A stretch of DNA of 17,659 nucleotides from Clostridia bacterium (GTDB lineage: Bacteria; Bacillota_A; Clostridia; Christensenellales; Aristaeellaceae): contig JAGBBE010000141.1 in NCBI GenBank assembly GCA_017938645.1, positions 1 through 17,659 on the forward strand, read 5' to 3'. Both the position numbers and the translations under genes were made by a program. Each line of letters opens with the position of its first letter. Within the stretch, counting starts at the first letter, position 1. Under the pieces are notes generated by a model, which saw only the letters and a list, made by a program, of their open reading frames with translations, did not search any database and had not been told where the DNA came from. Positions 1 to 4,977 of the stretch are shown in pieces.

Positions 1-168
1 AGTTGCCGTGTCCAAGAGCATATGAAGGTTCTGCTTCACCTTTGCATCACCGTGCTCGTACTCAAAAATGACTTCTTCCGCTCCTGCAGCTTTCAATTCC
101 CGAATCTGTCTATTGATGTCCTGCTTTTCCTCCGTGGTGGAGCATCGAGCGTATCCCCAAGTTTTCAT
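1..168 (-). CDS. Serine recombinase (resolvase/invertase family), N-terminal fragment cut by window edge
   Basis: Only the first 56 codons lie in the window; the gene continues past position 1. The start MKTWGYARCSTTEEKQDI fits the opening strand of the resolvase/invertase N-terminal catalytic domain, usually Y-x-R-V-S-T. The nucleophilic serine would be Ser10 in the YARCST motif. The following stretch (QIRELKAAGAEEVIFEYEHG) matches the family pattern of a helix followed by an I-F-x-E strand. These enzymes cut and rejoin DNA through a phosphoserine intermediate and act as resolvases, invertases or element integrases. The start is fixed by a full AGGAGG site seven bases upstream of the ATG. 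It is the most downstream gene of the leftward island operon. Whether it is a short resolvase or a large integrase cannot be told from this fragment. Confidence 0.8.
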   Translation of the reverse strand, partial: MKTWGYARCSTTEEKQDINRQIRELKAAGAEEVIFEYEHGDAKVKQNLHMLLDTAT

Positions 169-304
169 TCTCTTGACCTCCTGTGTAAAAGAAAAGACCG
201 AATGCCGCAAATCGTTTCATTGACGGATTACTTTTACAGATTTCCCGCCTTTTCGGCGGCGTTCTGGCCTTGTGTTGACTGTCAATTCAAACAGATGTTT
301 GATT
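169..304 (-). other. Intergenic stretch upstream of recombinase, small dyads only
   Basis: This gap holds a perfect 11-base palindrome TTGACTGTCAA near 273-283 and a short GC hairpin (CCGCC/GGCGG, loop GAAAA, about 247-261) with no T run. No convincing promoter with a -10 element was found, so the recombinase may be read from the upstream operon or from an unrecognised promoter here. Confidence 0.3.
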
Positions 305-562
305 TTACGCTTCATCGTCCTCTGCGAGCTGCCGCATGACCTCTTTGATGTGGGCTTCGTGCAGTGTGCGGATGTGCTGGCGGAGGCTGTAAAGTGCTTC
401 GCCGATGGTGTTGAAGGCGTTGGCGGCAATCCACTCTTCCTGTTCCTTTGCCATCTGGTTTAGTGGAAGCGCATCTTCTTCAAACAGGACAACCGCGCCT
501 TCCACAATCAGCCGCATTTCATCAAGCGTGTTGCCAGTGTTCCACATGTATTCGCCCTTCAT
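305..562 (-). CDS. Small unknown island protein (85 aa), related to the 73-aa protein at 1528-1749
   Basis: I do not recognise a named family. The start MKGEYMWNTGNTLDEM at 562 is preferred over an ATG at 577, because GGAGG followed by eight bases precedes it; the upstream ATG actually overlaps that Shine-Dalgarno sequence. The protein is soluble, acidic and mostly helical. Its middle (EGAVVLFEE ... IGEALYSLRQHI) lines up with the 73-aa protein upstream (AGAIAFYEI ... MGAALYWLRRQM), with the same spacing of aliphatic and aromatic residues. The two are therefore likely paralogues flanking the ArdC gene. It follows the ArdC gene by 27 bases in the same direction and is presumably co-transcribed. 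Its role is unknown. Confidence 0.7.
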   Translation of the reverse strand: MKGEYMWNTGNTLDEMRLIVEGAVVLFEEDALPLNQMAKEQEEWIAANAFNTIGEALYSLRQHIRTLHEAHIKEVMRQLAEDDEA

Positions 563-589
563 CGTGTTTTCCTCCATATGGGGAGGCGG

Positions 590-1417
590 TTAACCCGCCG
601 TCCCCAAGATCAGGTTCACAGCCTTTTCAGCCTTGCCCGACGCGCTCACGATGAAGCGCTTGTCGTTTTTCAGCACGCTCAACCAGTTCTGCACATATGC
701 CGTGCTATTGCGGAAGCTGTTTGCAGTTTCAAGTCCTGCCGCATTCACCAGAGCCGCCGCGCCAATCTCTGCAACCAGTTCTTCCTTGCTGTAAGCCTCC
801 GTCCCGAAGAAGGCGACCTTCTCAAGGCGGTTCAATCGGCTGTGGTGTCCTGTGCTGTGCGTCAGTTCGTGGAAGGCTGTGCTGTAATACTCAGCGGTTT
901 CCGCAAACTGTGCCAAGAGCGGAAGCGTTACGCAGTCGGCGGCGGGAGTGTAAAACGCTCTGTCGCCTTCCTGATGCTTGAGCCGCACGCCGCTTCGCTG
1001 GATGTATTCCTCAATCATCGCTTCTGCCTTTTGGTCGGCGTTCGCAGTCGCGGGCATTTGCGGCATATGCTTGGCGGTCAGCCCTTCGCACTGGTCGATG
1101 TGGAATACATTATAGTAGCGCAGGAAGGGGACTTGCTTGACTTCGCCCGTCTCTTCGTCCTCTTGCTCCACCCATTTCCAGAAAACGACCATGCTTGCCT
1201 TTTCGCCCTTCTTGACCTTGCCGCCTTCCTGCTGGCACTGCTTGAAGGTGACATACTCGCCAGCCCTGCCAAGCATCATCTGGTTCAAGAGGCTGTAAGG
1301 CTTGCCTGTTGCGTGACTGACGCAAGTGGCGGAGGCGATCCACGGCTTCTGCCAAGGGATGATACCGTTTTCCATTTGGGCGATGATGCGGTCAGTGACT
1401 TCTTTGTAGATATCCAT
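590..1417 (-). CDS. ArdC-type antirestriction protein / zincin-like metallopeptidase
   Basis: This 275-aa protein has the two-part layout of the ArdC family. The N-terminal ssDNA-binding-like domain (about 1-120) opens with MDIYKEVTDRIIAQMENGIIPW and includes NQMMLG, YVTFKQCQQEGGKVKKGEKA and the FxVFHIDQ strand (YYNVFHIDQCEG, 101-112). The C-terminal polyvalent-protein metallopeptidase domain has the zinc motif HELTH (183-187) and a downstream YSKEELVAEIGAA segment (209-221), which would supply the third, acidic ligand. Such proteins travel on plasmids, integrative elements and phages. They are thought to protect incoming single-stranded DNA from host restriction during transfer; that role is family knowledge and cannot be seen directly here. 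The start is supported by AAAGGAG upstream. The frame is intact, and the gene lies in the leftward island operon. Confidence 0.9.
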   Translation of the reverse strand: MDIYKEVTDRIIAQMENGIIPWQKPWIASATCVSHATGKPYSLLNQMMLGRAGEYVTFKQCQQEGGKVKKGEKASMVVFWKWVEQEDEETGEVKQVPFLRYYNVFHIDQCEGLTAKHMPQMPATANADQKAEAMIEEYIQRSGVRLKHQEGDRAFYTPAADCVTLPLLAQFAETAEYYSTAFHELTHSTGHHSRLNRLEKVAFFGTEAYSKEELVAEIGAAALVNAAGLETANSFRNSTAYVQNWLSVLKNDKRFIVSASGKAEKAVNLILGTAG

Positions 1418-1440
1418 ATGCTTTGCTCCTTTTGCTTGAT

Positions 1441-1477
1441 GGGGAGCAAGAGCAGTGTTATAATGTTCCTGCTCCCC
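1441..1477 (-). repeat. Perfect 8-bp stem-loop in the leader of the ArdC gene
   Basis: GGGGAGCA (1441-1448) and TGCTCCCC (1470-1477) form a perfect inverted repeat around a 21-base AT-rich loop, 24 bases upstream of the ArdC start codon. There is no T run after it, so it does not look like a terminator. It could stabilise the message or affect translation of the metallopeptidase; both are guesses. Confidence 0.45.
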
Positions 1478-1527
1478 GTTTCTTGATCGTTTCGGTTGGG
1501 GCTTGGTCTGAATGCTTTGCCGAGCGT

Positions 1528-1749
1528 TCAGGCCTTTTCGTTTGCGTCCGCTTCTCTGACGAAGGCTTCCATCTGCCGCCGCAGCCAGTAGAGCGCCGCG
1601 CCCATGGTTTCCATTCCAGTGACCAAGCCATCCTTTTGCTGTTGCCGCAGCCCTTGGATGATTTCGTCCCCTTCGATTTCGTAGAAGGCGATGGCTCCTG
1701 CGATCATCGCGTTCATGCGCTTGAGCCGTTCATGTGCGATCAGTTCCAT
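1528..1749 (-). CDS. Small unknown island protein (73 aa), related to the 85-aa protein at 305-562
   Basis: This is a 73-aa helical protein (MELIAHERLKRMNAMIAGAI...) ending in a charged tail. I know no named family. The core GAIAFYE followed some 25-30 residues later by MGAALYWLRRQM matches GAVVLFE and IGEALYSLRQHI in the second small protein of the operon, so the two appear to share an ancestor. The start is set by GAGGTGAT seven bases upstream of the ATG. The gene begins four bases after the stop of the coiled-coil gene at 1754-2023, implying translational coupling. A 110-base gap with a stem-loop separates it from the ArdC gene. The arrangement suggests transfer or antirestriction accessory proteins, without direct evidence. 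Confidence 0.7.
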   Translation of the reverse strand: MELIAHERLKRMNAMIAGAIAFYEIEGDEIIQGLRQQQKDGLVTGMETMGAALYWLRRQMEAFVREADANEKA

Positions 1750-1753
1750 ATGA

Positions 1754-2023
1754 TCACCTCACGGAGAAGCGGCGCGTCGTGGTGGTCTTGGTGTAAGCCG
1801 CCGCCAGTTCCGCGTGTTCCTTCTTGAAGCGCGTGCTGTCGAAGCGGCTTGAGGTGTAGGGAGTCCAAGTGACCTTGAAGGCTCCCGCCAGAAGCGTTTC
1901 TTCTTCGCCCATCACGCTCTTGATCTCATCTTCCATCGTGGCGATCTCCGCTTCCAGTTCTTCCTTCATGCGCTTTAGCTCCAAGAGTTCCTTGACCTTG
2001 TTTTCCATGTTGGGGTTGCTCAT
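1754..2023 (-). CDS. Small coiled-coil island protein, first gene of the leftward operon (89 aa)
   Basis: The N-terminal half (about 5-40, KVKELLELKRMKEELEAEI...) is a strongly charged coiled coil. The C-terminal half contains AGAFKVTWTPYTSSRFD and ends TKTTTTRRFSVR. A pattern of this kind, a strand with Trp, an S-R-F-D turn and a final S/T-rich RRF-x-V strand, is one I recall from the C-terminal tail of YqaJ-type phage exonucleases and from short stand-alone proteins in mobile elements. That link is from memory and is not proven. AAAGGAGG eight bases before the ATG fixes the start. It is read from the consensus promoter at 2077-2105 and should be controlled by the divergent repressor. Confidence 0.75.
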   Translation of the reverse strand: MSNPNMENKVKELLELKRMKEELEAEIATMEDEIKSVMGEEETLLAGAFKVTWTPYTSSRFDSTRFKKEHAELAAAYTKTTTTRRFSVR

Positions 2024-2076
2024 TGTGTTGGCCTCCTTTGTTTTGTGGGGGAGCGTAGTTCCTTATTACAGTTATT

Positions 2077-2105
2077 ATTATATACTCTACAGTTAATAAT
2101 GTCAA
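2077..2105 (-). promoter_or_regulatory. Consensus sigma-A promoter of the leftward island operon
   Basis: Read on the minus strand, this is TTGACA (2105-2100), a 17-base spacer and TATAAT (2082-2077). Both hexamers match the consensus exactly. It points to the coiled-coil/ArdC/recombinase operon. Such an unrestrained promoter implies control by a repressor, and a dyad lies inside its spacer. Confidence 0.85.
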
Positions 2106-2127
2106 TAACAAAATTAACTTTAGAGTA
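2083..2127. promoter_or_regulatory. Paired operator-like dyads between repressor and operon
   Basis: TACTCTACAGTTAAT at 2083-2097 and ATTAACTTTAGAGTA at 2113-2127 are inverted copies with 14 of 15 positions matching. Each unit contains a ten-base imperfect palindrome of form ACTnTAnAGT (2084-2093 and 2117-2126). The centres are 33 bases apart, about three helical turns. The first site sits in the spacer of the operon promoter and the second lies just upstream of its -35 box. They are the natural candidates for binding by the adjacent Cro/CI-type protein. Confidence 0.6.
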
Positions 2128-2162
2128 AATTTATTTTCGTTTGAGTTAATGTGATAAACCCT

Positions 2163-2191
2163 TTGATTTATCCGGGAGACTGTGATAGAAT
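2163..2191 (+). promoter_or_regulatory. Promoter of the Cro/CI-type repressor gene
   Basis: TTGATT (2163-2168), a 17-base spacer and TAGAAT (2186-2191), with TG at 2183-2184 giving an extended -10 element. Transcription would start near 2198, leaving a very short leader that begins almost at the GAGGTGAT ribosome binding site. Confidence 0.7.
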
Positions 2192-2210
2192 ACATGATGA
2201 GGTGATCAGA

Positions 2211-2420
2211 ATGACCATTGAACAAAAGATCAGCATGGCGTTGGCTTACAAAGGCATGAGCCAGGCGGCATTGGCGCGTGAGATCGGTACATCTCCGGCA
2301 AACTTGAATCAGCGCATGAAGCGCGGCTCTTTCACTGTCGAAGAGATGGAGAAAATCGCGGCAGCGCTTGGGGCCAAGTATTTTTATGGCTTCGAGTTTG
2401 AAGACGGCACCAAGGTATAA
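2211..2420 (+). CDS. Cro/CI-type (XRE family) HTH repressor, 69 aa
   Basis: The protein (MTIEQKISMALAYKGMSQAA...) is a single helix-turn-helix domain of the lambda repressor fold. Helix 2, the turn and helix 3 cover about residues 17-37 (SQAALAREIGTSPANLNQRM), followed by helix 4-5 sequence (EEMEKIAAALG) and a short C-terminal tail. There is no sensor or protease domain, as in small Cro-like regulators. The start at 2211 is chosen over 2151 because GAGGTGAT lies just upstream and the predicted transcript begins near 2198, after the longer start. It is divergent from the ArdC operon, and the dyads between the two genes suggest that it represses that operon. Confidence 0.85.
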   Translation: MTIEQKISMALAYKGMSQAALAREIGTSPANLNQRMKRGSFTVEEMEKIAAALGAKYFYGFEFEDGTKV

Positions 2421-2440
2421 CTGCGCCGAAGCTTAGACGC

Positions 2441-2483
2441 AAAAAAGAGGGACAGCCCGCGCGATCTGCGCGAAGCTGTCCCT
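2441..2483 (-). terminator. Terminator, strongest for leftward transcription
   Basis: AGGGACAGC (2448-2456) pairs with GCTGTCCCT (2475-2483), with an inner GCGC/GCGC stem. Read leftward the hairpin is followed by a T-rich tract (the A run at 2441-2446), so it should end the leftward transcript of the gene at 2585-2872. Rightward it has only TTT, so it is a weak terminator for the repressor gene. Confidence 0.7.
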
Positions 2484-2584
2484 TTGGTGTATAGGGGGGA
2501 GGTTATGGGATCGGAAAAACTGCGCACCCCATACCCCCGCCTGTCTGGTCTCCGCCCCCCACCAAGAGCAGAAATGATTTGCCG

Positions 2585-2872
2585 TCACCGAAACAGTCTG
2601 CCAATACCTCTGAACAACTCATCGACCTTTTTCTTGGCTGCCTGAAAGGACTTTTCATCAACCTGAATGGCAACCTTGGGCTTGGCCAGCTCAGCCTGAA
2701 TCATTGCGGGAATGGCTTGCCGCAAATCTTCAACCATTGCCGCGATCGAATAATCCACATAATCGCAGAACTCACGAATGTGCTGATTGTGATAGGGGTT
2801 GTCACTGGTCATGCCAGCACGAAGCTACATCTGATGACGCAGGACTTCCACTTTACCTTTATACTTGTTCAT
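2585..2872 (-). pseudogene. Small unknown protein gene with an in-frame TAG at codon 16
   Basis: The open frame after the stop (75 aa from 2812, MTSDNPYHNQHIREFCDYVD...) has no ribosome binding site. The same frame continues upstream through a TAG at 2825-2827 to an ATG at 2872, preceded by AGAGGA with eight-base spacing. Read through, the product is 95 residues, MNKYKGKVEVLRHQM-stop-LRAGMTSDN and onward. This suggests a gene broken by one nonsense change (for example CAG or GAG to TAG), or an amber codon that is sometimes read. The protein is helical and soluble, ending AAKKKVDELFRGIGRLFR. I do not recognise the family. It is the last leftward gene before the terminator at 2441-2483. Confidence 0.6.
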
Positions 2873-2904
2873 CTTTATTTTCCTCTTTTCTTCTTTTGAT
2901 TGAC

Positions 2905-2974
2905 GCAAGCGCGTTGCCCCGGGCAACGCTGCTTGCTGGGCTGTGACCGCTCCACCAGAGGTGGAGCGTCCAGC
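2905..2974. repeat. Two adjacent GC-rich stem-loops in the leader of the gene at 2585-2872
   Basis: First stem: GCAAGC-GCGTTGCCC (2905-2919) pairs with GGGCAACGC-T-GCTTGC (2921-2936), a 15-bp stem with one bulged T and a one-base centre. Second stem: CGCTCCACC (2948-2956) and GGTGGAGCG (2960-2968) with loop AGA, extended by GCTGG (2935-2939) and CCAGC (2970-2974). Neither is followed by a T run on either strand, so they are not ordinary terminators. Confidence 0.7.
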
Positions 2975-2980
2975 CGCAAT

Positions 2981-3047
2981 AAAAAGTGTGTATTTTAGGT
3001 GAGAGAATATTTTATCTATTTACACGAAGCCAAAATACACACTTTTT
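2981..3047. repeat. 16-bp perfect inverted repeat around a 35-base AT-rich loop
   Basis: AAAAAGTGTGTATTTT (2981-2996) and AAAATACACACTTTTT (3032-3047) are exact inverse complements. The T runs at the outer ends would let a hairpin work as a weak bidirectional terminator for the leftward gene that stops at 3069. The long loop and AT-rich arms equally fit a protein-binding dyad or an origin-type structure. Confidence 0.65.
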
Positions 3048-3068
3048 TCGTCAGACGGCACACAACGG

Positions 3069-3650
3069 TCATTCGTCGATCCATGCCTTGACATCGATGC
3101 TTGATCCAAGACAGTAAAAACCGCCGTCTGATGTTTGCTTGTTGATCCTTTGGCTCTTGATGGCTTCCAGATCCTTTGTCAGAACCGTTTTGGCTTTTGA
3201 TACGGTGCTGGCGCTTACCGCCAGCGCCTCTGCGATCTGGCTTGATGTGATGATCTCCTGCCGGTTGTCGATCAGGTAGAGCCAGACCTTCAGGACAACA
3301 GTCCAGTCAACACCAGCTCCGGCGCAACCCTTCGCCGCAAGCACCCACTCTTTCTTGATGCGGATGATCTGGCTTTTTCTTTCTGCACTCTTGCTCAGGG
3401 TGAGCGTCCAGGTGTTGCCGTCTTTGATGGTTTTGATCAGCTATGCGTCCGCAAGGTTTTGGATCGCCGCTTTGATGGCTTGATTTGTTCGGTTGTTCCG
3501 CGTAGCCAGTCCAAGAAAGCTGCACATGTCTGAAAGCGTGCCGCGATACGCCAGATGATTGTCCGCAAGCACTGTGATCAATGTGAGCAGTTTGAACTCA
3601 AGCTTTTCAACGCTCAGCCAGTCTTTTTCAAATTCCAGTTCTTCATCCAT
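3069..3650 (-). pseudogene. Two-domain winged-helix-like DNA-binding protein gene with an in-frame TAG at codon 70
   Basis: A 69-aa frame (3650-3444, MDEELEFEKDWLSVEKLEFK...) ends at TAG 3441-3443 and continues in the same frame to a TGA at 3069, for 193 positions counting the amber codon. Both halves look like winged-helix domains: YRGTLSDMCSFLGL...NQAIKAAIQNLADA before the stop, and ITSSQIAEALAVSASTVSKAKTVLTKDLE (helix-turn-helix) after it. Together they resemble a plasmid or element replication or regulatory protein, but I cannot assign a family. The start has GGAGG eight bases upstream and overlaps the end of the ribbon-helix-helix gene by eight bases, so the two are coupled. The most likely reading is a gene broken by one nonsense mutation. 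Confidence 0.6.
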
Positions 3651-3780
3651 TGTCCAAACCTCCAAGATATTTGCGGATGAGGCTGCGCAGGATTTGCGAA
3701 ATGGTGAGATCATTTGCGGCGGCGCTGGCCGCAAGTTTCTCTTTCTCTTGTTCGGATAAGCGAATAGCAATTTGCGCCAT
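3643..3780 (-). CDS. Ribbon-helix-helix (CopG/Arc-like) DNA-binding protein, 45 aa
   Basis: This short gene encodes MAQIAIRLSEQEKEKLAASA followed by AANDLTISQILRSLIRKYLG and a GLDNG tail. It has the ribbon-helix-helix layout: an N-terminal strand of alternating residues (QIAIRL) that would contact DNA in a dimer, helix A (SEQEKEKLAASAAAN), a turn, and helix B (TISQILRSLIRKYL). It starts at ATG 3780 behind AAAGGAG, and its TGA overlaps the next gene's start by eight bases. Small proteins of this type act as autorepressors, plasmid copy-number regulators, antitoxins or relaxosome accessories. Its own leader carries GGACAG/CTGTCC dyads, consistent with autoregulation. Confidence in the fold is good; the specific role is open. 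Confidence 0.8.
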   Translation of the reverse strand: MAQIAIRLSEQEKEKLAASAAANDLTISQILRSLIRKYLGGLDNG

Positions 3781-3813
3781 AATCTCATCTCCTTTCCAAA
3801 GGAGTATGCGAAA

Positions 3814-3850
3814 TACACTGGACAGGCTGTCTCACTCTGTCCAACAGTGT
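3814..3850. promoter_or_regulatory. GACAG/CTGTC dyads in the leader of the ribbon-helix-helix gene
   Basis: TGGACAG (3819-3825) and CTGTCCA (3837-3843) form a perfect inverted repeat, flanked by ACACTG (3815-3820) and CAGTGT (3845-3850). A third CTGTC at 3827-3831 makes the overlapping palindrome GACAG-G-CTGTC. Repeated short half-sites of this kind are typical targets of ribbon-helix-helix dimers. The site lies between the promoter and the ribosome binding site. Confidence 0.5.
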
Positions 3851-3877
3851 TTTACATTTTTCCTTTTCGATATTTAT

Positions 3878-3906
3878 ATTATATCAAAATTTTTGATGTT
3901 TTTCAA
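3878..3906 (-). promoter_or_regulatory. Promoter of the ribbon-helix-helix operon
   Basis: On the minus strand this is TTGAAA (3906-3901), a 17-base spacer and TATAAT (3883-3878), with TGA directly before the -10 element. Transcription would begin near 3871 and give a roughly 90-base leader containing the GACAG/CTGTC dyads. Confidence 0.8.
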
Positions 3907-3952
3907 AAAAGGGCGATTGTTCTGGAAGATTCATACGGAAAACCAAAGAGTA

Positions 3953-3961
3953 TGGTATAAT
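3953..3961 (+). promoter_or_regulatory. Extended -10 promoter of the AbiTii gene
   Basis: TGG-TATAAT is an extended -10 element 43 bases before the start codon. No good -35 hexamer is visible at 16-18 bases, which is common for extended -10 promoters. It is divergent from, but does not overlap, the ribbon-helix-helix promoter. Confidence 0.6.
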
Positions 3962-4003
3962 GTAAATGTCAAAAATGCTCATCTATACCTAAAGGAGTCG
4001 TAT

Positions 4004-4894
4004 ATGGATAGCTTGGTTCTTGATTTGCAGTATGATGTGTTGAAACAAGATTGTGATATATTAATTGCTTTACGGAAAGCGCATTTAATTGCGGCTAAAC
4101 TAAAACTTACCGAGTTTGATAATTGGATACAGCAGGAGCTGAACGGTTATGAGGGTGCTCAAGAAAGCGTTCCTGAGTACAGAAAAGTCAAGGGTCAGCT
4201 GCAAGCTTGGAACCCTTATCGCGGTTGGGTTCCTGTAGTTGTTCAGGACAGTAAACTCGAAGAGGTATTATGCAACAGGAAACTCATCGAATCAATTGGA
4301 GATATTCTTGAACTCCACGAGAAGGCAAAAGACCGTTTTACAATAAGTTTCTCTGGTGATATAAATGCAATGCTTGATGAACAGTGCGATTCACCTTTTC
4401 CGACAAATTATTCTCTGCTTGTCAGCACACACAAACTAAAATCAATAATCGAAAAAGTAAAAAACTGCTTATTAGAATGGACTATTCGGCTTGAAGAAAA
4501 AGGTATTATAGGTGAGGGCATGAGGTTTAATAAAGACGAGGAAGCTTCCGCGCGTTTTGTTCCACAACAAATCAATAATTACTATGGAAATGTGATAAAT
4601 GGGAGTGTAAACAAGTCGCAAATTGTAAGTGGAAACCAAAACGAATTGACCTTTAGTATTGATGATATGACAAAATTGGTTGAGGAAATCAAAACCTCAT
4701 TGGAAAAAGAAAATATTGATGACGAAAACAAAGAACAAGCTATTGAATTGGTGGACGAATTGTCAGCCAAAGTAATGAAGAACAAGAAGCCTGGAATTAT
4801 TAAGGCTGCATTAGCTGCTCTGAAAGATTTTCTGCTCAATGCTGGTGCTAATATCACCGCTGCAATCATTGTCTCTAAAATGCAAGGAATGTAA
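4004..4894 (+). CDS. AbiTii-domain protein (abortive-infection type), 296 aa
   Basis: The N-terminal 90 or so residues (DSLVLDLQYDVLKQDCDI, LRKAHLIAAKLKL, FDNWIQQELNGY, VPEYRKVKGQLQAWNPYRGW) match what I know of the AbiTii domain, found in abortive-infection-type phage defence proteins. The middle has a low-complexity strand-rich stretch (QQINNYYGNVINGSVNKSQI), then a charged coiled coil (LVEEIKTSLEKENIDDENKE). The last 35 residues are a hydrophobic helix (AALAALKDFLLNAGANITAA), which might touch membrane or oligomerise. The start at 4004 has AAAGGAG eight bases away; the frame is open far upstream but without signals. Base composition is clearly AT-richer than the flanking genes, a sign of separate transfer. 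No hairpin follows, so it probably forms an operon with the WYL gene 83 bases downstream. The mechanism of AbiTii proteins is not something I can state. Confidence 0.8.
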   Translation: MDSLVLDLQYDVLKQDCDILIALRKAHLIAAKLKLTEFDNWIQQELNGYEGAQESVPEYRKVKGQLQAWNPYRGWVPVVVQDSKLEEVLCNRKLIESIGDILELHEKAKDRFTISFSGDINAMLDEQCDSPFPTNYSLLVSTHKLKSIIEKVKNCLLEWTIRLEEKGIIGEGMRFNKDEEASARFVPQQINNYYGNVINGSVNKSQIVSGNQNELTFSIDDMTKLVEEIKTSLEKENIDDENKEQAIELVDELSAKVMKNKKPGIIKAALAALKDFLLNAGANITAAIIVSKMQGM

Positions 4895-4947
4895 TTCGAG
4901 TGCTAAACAAACGTGATTTAGAAGGAAGTTCATGTTGAGATATATGA

Positions 4948-4974
4948 AGTTGTAGAAAGTTGTAAGGAGTTGTA
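4948..4974 (+). repeat. Three AGTTGTA repeats with exact 10-base period at the WYL gene start
   Basis: AGTTGTA occurs at 4948-4954, 4958-4964 and 4968-4974, each ten bases after the last, so all lie on one face of the helix. The AAGGAG ribosome binding site (4964-4969) is embedded between copies two and three. This fits an operator through which the WYL protein, or another regulator, could control the gene's own expression. Confidence 0.55.
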
Positions 4975-4977
4975 CCC

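Noticed and set aside
1458..1463. TATAAT on the plus strand in the gap upstream of ArdC, as a promoter
   Set aside because: No -35 box at proper spacing and no plus-strand gene downstream; it is part of the AT-rich loop of the stem-loop.
578..1486. 302-codon plus-strand frame opposite the ArdC gene
   Set aside because: Antisense to an intact protein with HELTH motif; no ribosome binding site and no recognisable domain.
2984..3048. Ordinary rho-independent terminator as the full explanation of the 16-bp inverted repeat
   Set aside because: The arms are AT-rich and the loop is 35 bases, unlike the compact GC-stem terminators elsewhere in the window; kept as an unresolved repeat.
3650..4003. 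118-codon N-terminal extension of the AbiTii frame
   Set aside because: It runs antisense through the ribbon-helix-helix gene and across two promoters; the extended -10 element and AAAGGAG place the start at 4004.
4948..4974. Possible start of a CRISPR-like or tandem repeat array
   Set aside because: Only three seven-base units with three-base gaps; no spacers and no cas genes. An operator-type repeat is more fitting.
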